A stretch of 36,862 nt of DNA from an uncultured Hyphomicrobiaceae bacterium (GTDB taxonomy: Bacteria > Pseudomonadota > Alphaproteobacteria > Rhizobiales > CALHAX01): assembly GCA_937931785.1 (NCBI GenBank), contig CALHAX010000119.1, positions 1-36,862 on the forward strand, in the 5' to 3' direction. Within the stretch, counting starts at the first letter, position 1. The number at the start of each line of letters is the position of its first letter. Positions 35,150 through 36,862 of this stretch are shown here, in pieces. Made by a program: the position numbers and the translations under genes. The notes under the pieces were generated by a model that did not search any database, was not told the DNA's origin, and worked only from the letters and a program-made list of their open reading frames with translations.

Positions 35150-36406
35150 TTACTCCGCAGGTGTGGGATCAGCTCCGGCCCCGCTTCGACGCCCTTGCTC
35201 TTGTCCGGCCACCTCTTCGTACCAGATACTATGGTGTTCTTTCGCCCAGTTTACATCCACTTCGCCATTACTCATGGCATCAAACGCACCCTCCATGCCG
35301 ATGGTACCAATGTAGATATGCGCAATAATTACGGCGACCAGGAAAATTGACACGGCGGCATGCCAGAGCGAGGCAAGTTGTTGCTCCTGAACGAGCGTCA
35401 AGCTGGTTTCCAGATTGAACCCGAAGGTATTGAGCAATGCGAAGGTCTTGCCAAACATCGCGGTCTGGTAAGGGAACATCAATGCGATTCCAGACATGGA
35501 AATTGAAATGCCGCAGAGAACAACGAGCCAGAAAATAATCTTTTGACCGAAGTTGAATTTTTTTGCTGGCGGATGCGACCCCTTCACAAAAATCCCGCCG
35601 CCCTTCAGGACCCAGGCGATGTCCGTTCGGCTTGGAAGGTTATGACGTAGCCACATGATGGTAATCATCGCGAGGCCGACCATAAAAGCGAACGCAACAT
35701 AATTGTGCAGGAATTTCCCATACACGGCGAATGTGGCAAAGAAGCTTTTGTTGATATAGCCGGTGCCAATCAGCGTTTTACCATAAGTGATTGTAAGGCC
35801 GGTAATGGCGAGGATGATAAATGACACGGCAAGGAGCCAGTGTCCGATACGCTCGATGTTCATGAACCGTGTTATCGTAAAGCCACTCATGCCATGATCA
35901 ACACGAATGCGACCGCGGATCAGAAAGAAGATGGCCAGAAGCAGGATTATTCCACCGAGTGCATAACCACCCCAAAGCGGAAGGATATCATCACGGACTG
36001 CGCGCCAGCCATTACCGGAGAGATTCGGGTTTGTCACGCGTGACAGTGCTCCACCGTTTGCAACGGCATCGCGAATTGCGTTTTCGTTGTTGAGGCGCTC
36101 ATTGGGGGCACGAATGGCCTGTCCGGCTTGCTGTGCATTGATTTGTGTCGAGCCTTCATCCCCTTTACGCAGCGCACGCCAAAAATCGGACTGGGAGTTT
36201 GGACCGAGGGCATTCGACAGATTTCCTGTGTCACCACCACTGCTAGGCGGTTGGCTAGATTCAGTTGCGTTAGACGGTGGCCGTACATTGCCTTGCGCGT
36301 CCGCGGTCCCTGGAAGAACCACAAACGTCGAAATGAGGACTAAAATCCCGAAGACAGCTCCTGTGACTTGCGACAGACGGGGCATACAAAAAACGGGACG
36401 AAGCAT
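35150..36406 (-). CDS. fdhC: Formate dehydrogenase gamma subunit (cytochrome b556)
   Basis: The product has 418 residues from the ATG at 36406, preceded by GAGGA 9 bases upstream; an ATG at 36472 is less likely. A signal peptide or first helix (ending about residue 37, PGTADA) and a hydrophilic periplasmic stretch (about 38-125, Gln/Asn/Ser-rich) precede a block of helices. Likely haem b ligands are the histidines in ERIGHWLLA, KFLHNYVA, SLWHAAVS and IIAHIYIG. It anchors the enzyme in the inner membrane and passes electrons to quinone. The C-terminal tail (EEVAGQEQGRRSGAG) is unusual and hydrophilic. Confidence 0.92.
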   Translation of the reverse strand: MLRPVFCMPRLSQVTGAVFGILVLISTFVVLPGTADAQGNVRPPSNATESSQPPSSGGDTGNLSNALGPNSQSDFWRALRKGDEGSTQINAQQAGQAIRAPNERLNNENAIRDAVANGGALSRVTNPNLSGNGWRAVRDDILPLWGGYALGGIILLLAIFFLIRGRIRVDHGMSGFTITRFMNIERIGHWLLAVSFIILAITGLTITYGKTLIGTGYINKSFFATFAVYGKFLHNYVAFAFMVGLAMITIMWLRHNLPSRTDIAWVLKGGGIFVKGSHPPAKKFNFGQKIIFWLVVLCGISISMSGIALMFPYQTAMFGKTFALLNTFGFNLETSLTLVQEQQLASLWHAAVSIFLVAVIIAHIYIGTIGMEGAFDAMSNGEVDVNWAKEHHSIWYEEVAGQEQGRRSGAGADPTPAE

Positions 36407-36523
36407 CTTACGAATCCTCGATATCAACTGAAACACTATTGTGCACCTGATCCATTCAAGATCAATCCACACACTTGCCGGACTTGGCCACCCTGAGTCA
36501 GACCGAAACGCCTATAGCCATAA

Positions 36524-36558
36524 AAAACCCGGGGAAACCCTGTTGGCCGCCCCGGGAC
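36524..36558 (-). terminator. Rho-independent terminator between fdhB and fdhC
   Basis: Read on the minus strand, CCCGGGG (36552-36558) pairs with CCCCGGG (36530-36536) across a 15-base loop and is followed by six T (36524-36529). It should end transcripts coming from fdhB, so fdhC and the accessory genes may depend on readthrough or an own promoter. Confidence 0.85.
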
Positions 36559-36619
36559 TTTATCAGAACGTTTGGCCAAAGACCAACCGGGTTTGCAGTG
36601 CAAGTCCGTATCGAACGAA

Positions 36620-36652
36620 GCCGGGGGAGAAGTGTCACACTCCTCCCCCGGC
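36620..36652. repeat. Long GC-rich inverted repeat 18 bases after the fdhB stop
   Basis: The arms gccgggggag (36620-36629) and ctcccccggc (36643-36652) are perfect complements. The 13-base loop itself contains agtgt/acact. It has no T-tract on the minus strand and sits upstream of the true terminator, so it may be a 3' stability hairpin for fdhB mRNA. Confidence 0.7.
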
Positions 36653-36669
36653 ATATGTTTTGCGAGATC

Positions 36670-36862
36670 CTAGCCGGACTGGCCAGGATAAGCCTTGCCC
36701 CAGCCCCATGCGCCAGAGCCAAAGCCACGGCCAACAACGCGCTCGCGGTAGACATCGGAAACGACATCACCGTCGCCAGCGAGCAGGGCTTTCGTTGCGC
36801 ACATTTCAGCACACAGCGGCAGCTTGCCCTCGGCAAGGCGGTTACGGCCATACTTCTTGAAT
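36670..36862 (-). CDS. fdhB: Formate dehydrogenase beta (iron-sulfur) subunit, C-terminal fragment
   Basis: Only the last 63 codons are present; the gene continues beyond the window edge. The fragment contains PLCAEMCATKALLAGDGD, two cysteines of a ferredoxin-type [4Fe-4S] site followed by the block seen in Fdh3B-type proteins. It ends RERVVGRGFGSGAWGWGKAY then a short tail. This C-terminal sequence is typical of the beta subunit of periplasmic formate dehydrogenases of the Methylobacterium Fdh3 kind. It supports assigning the downstream operon to formate oxidation. The catalytic subunit fdhA would lie further upstream. Confidence 0.82.
   Translation of the reverse strand, partial: FKKYGRNRLAEGKLPLCAEMCATKALLAGDGDVVSDVYRERVVGRGFGSGAWGWGKAYPGQSG

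Noticed and set aside
36436-36654. 72-codon frame in the fdhB-fdhC gap
   Set aside because: It runs through both hairpins, including the terminator, and has no site or family resemblance.

Overview
The window looks like a chromosomal segment of a moderately GC-rich alphaproteobacterium, most likely in the order Hyphomicrobiales (Rhizobiales). The evidence is gene order: a DivL-type cell-cycle kinase beside ahcY, and an HPr / EIIA / HprK / ChvG / ChvI block divergent from pckA. No mobile element, CRISPR array, rRNA or tRNA was found. Almost all of the sequence is coding. Start codons were revised wherever a Shine-Dalgarno (SD) sequence or an overlap favoured a later one.

Region 1 (1-12454) is core regulation and metabolism. 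It holds a 3'-truncated divL (catalytic His replaced by Tyr), ahcY, a stand-alone TadG-like von Willebrand protein with a strong terminator, the PTS-type phosphorelay ptsH-manX-hprK overlapping chvG, then chvI, pckA and a rhomboid protease. HPr kinase and the ChvG/ChvI envelope and acid sensor are transcribed together and face the gluconeogenic gene pckA.

Region 2 (12588-18376) has pyrE, a CPA1-type Na+/H+ antiporter, an AGXT2-like aminotransferase, a Crp-like regulator with an intact CRP-type recognition helix, and an orphan two-helix membrane protein. A gene-free stretch of about 490 bases follows. It contains a perfect TGTGA-N6-TCACA box, a -10-like hexamer at class II spacing, two hairpins with C-rich loops, a single-stranded CTCCTCCC element and a Rho-independent terminator. 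I read this as an undescribed small RNA, probably controlled by the Crp-like protein, and it is the most interesting signal here.

Region 3 (18377-29996) is an accessory catabolic cluster. It contains an M19-like protein lacking the usual HxD metal motif, a 568-residue protein of unknown family, a DUF3726 protein, an Ldh-type dehydrogenase, an exported metallo-beta-lactamase-like protein, queC (preQ0 synthesis), an SDR, a zinc alcohol dehydrogenase, a flavodoxin-like protein, a BetA-type choline dehydrogenase and a convergent class III aminotransferase. The substrate is unknown.

Region 4 (30071-36862, all minus strand) is a periplasmic-type formate dehydrogenase locus. It holds the fdhB C-terminus, fdhC (cytochrome b), a WD40-cytochrome c fusion, an unannotated 42-residue membrane peptide, an exported trypsin-like/PDZ protease, DUF6494, a ligase-fold protein apparently missing its catalytic lysine, DUF6505 and DUF6352. 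The tight spacing and overlaps suggest one accessory or assembly operon for the enzyme. Family names come from sequence recognition, not from a database search.
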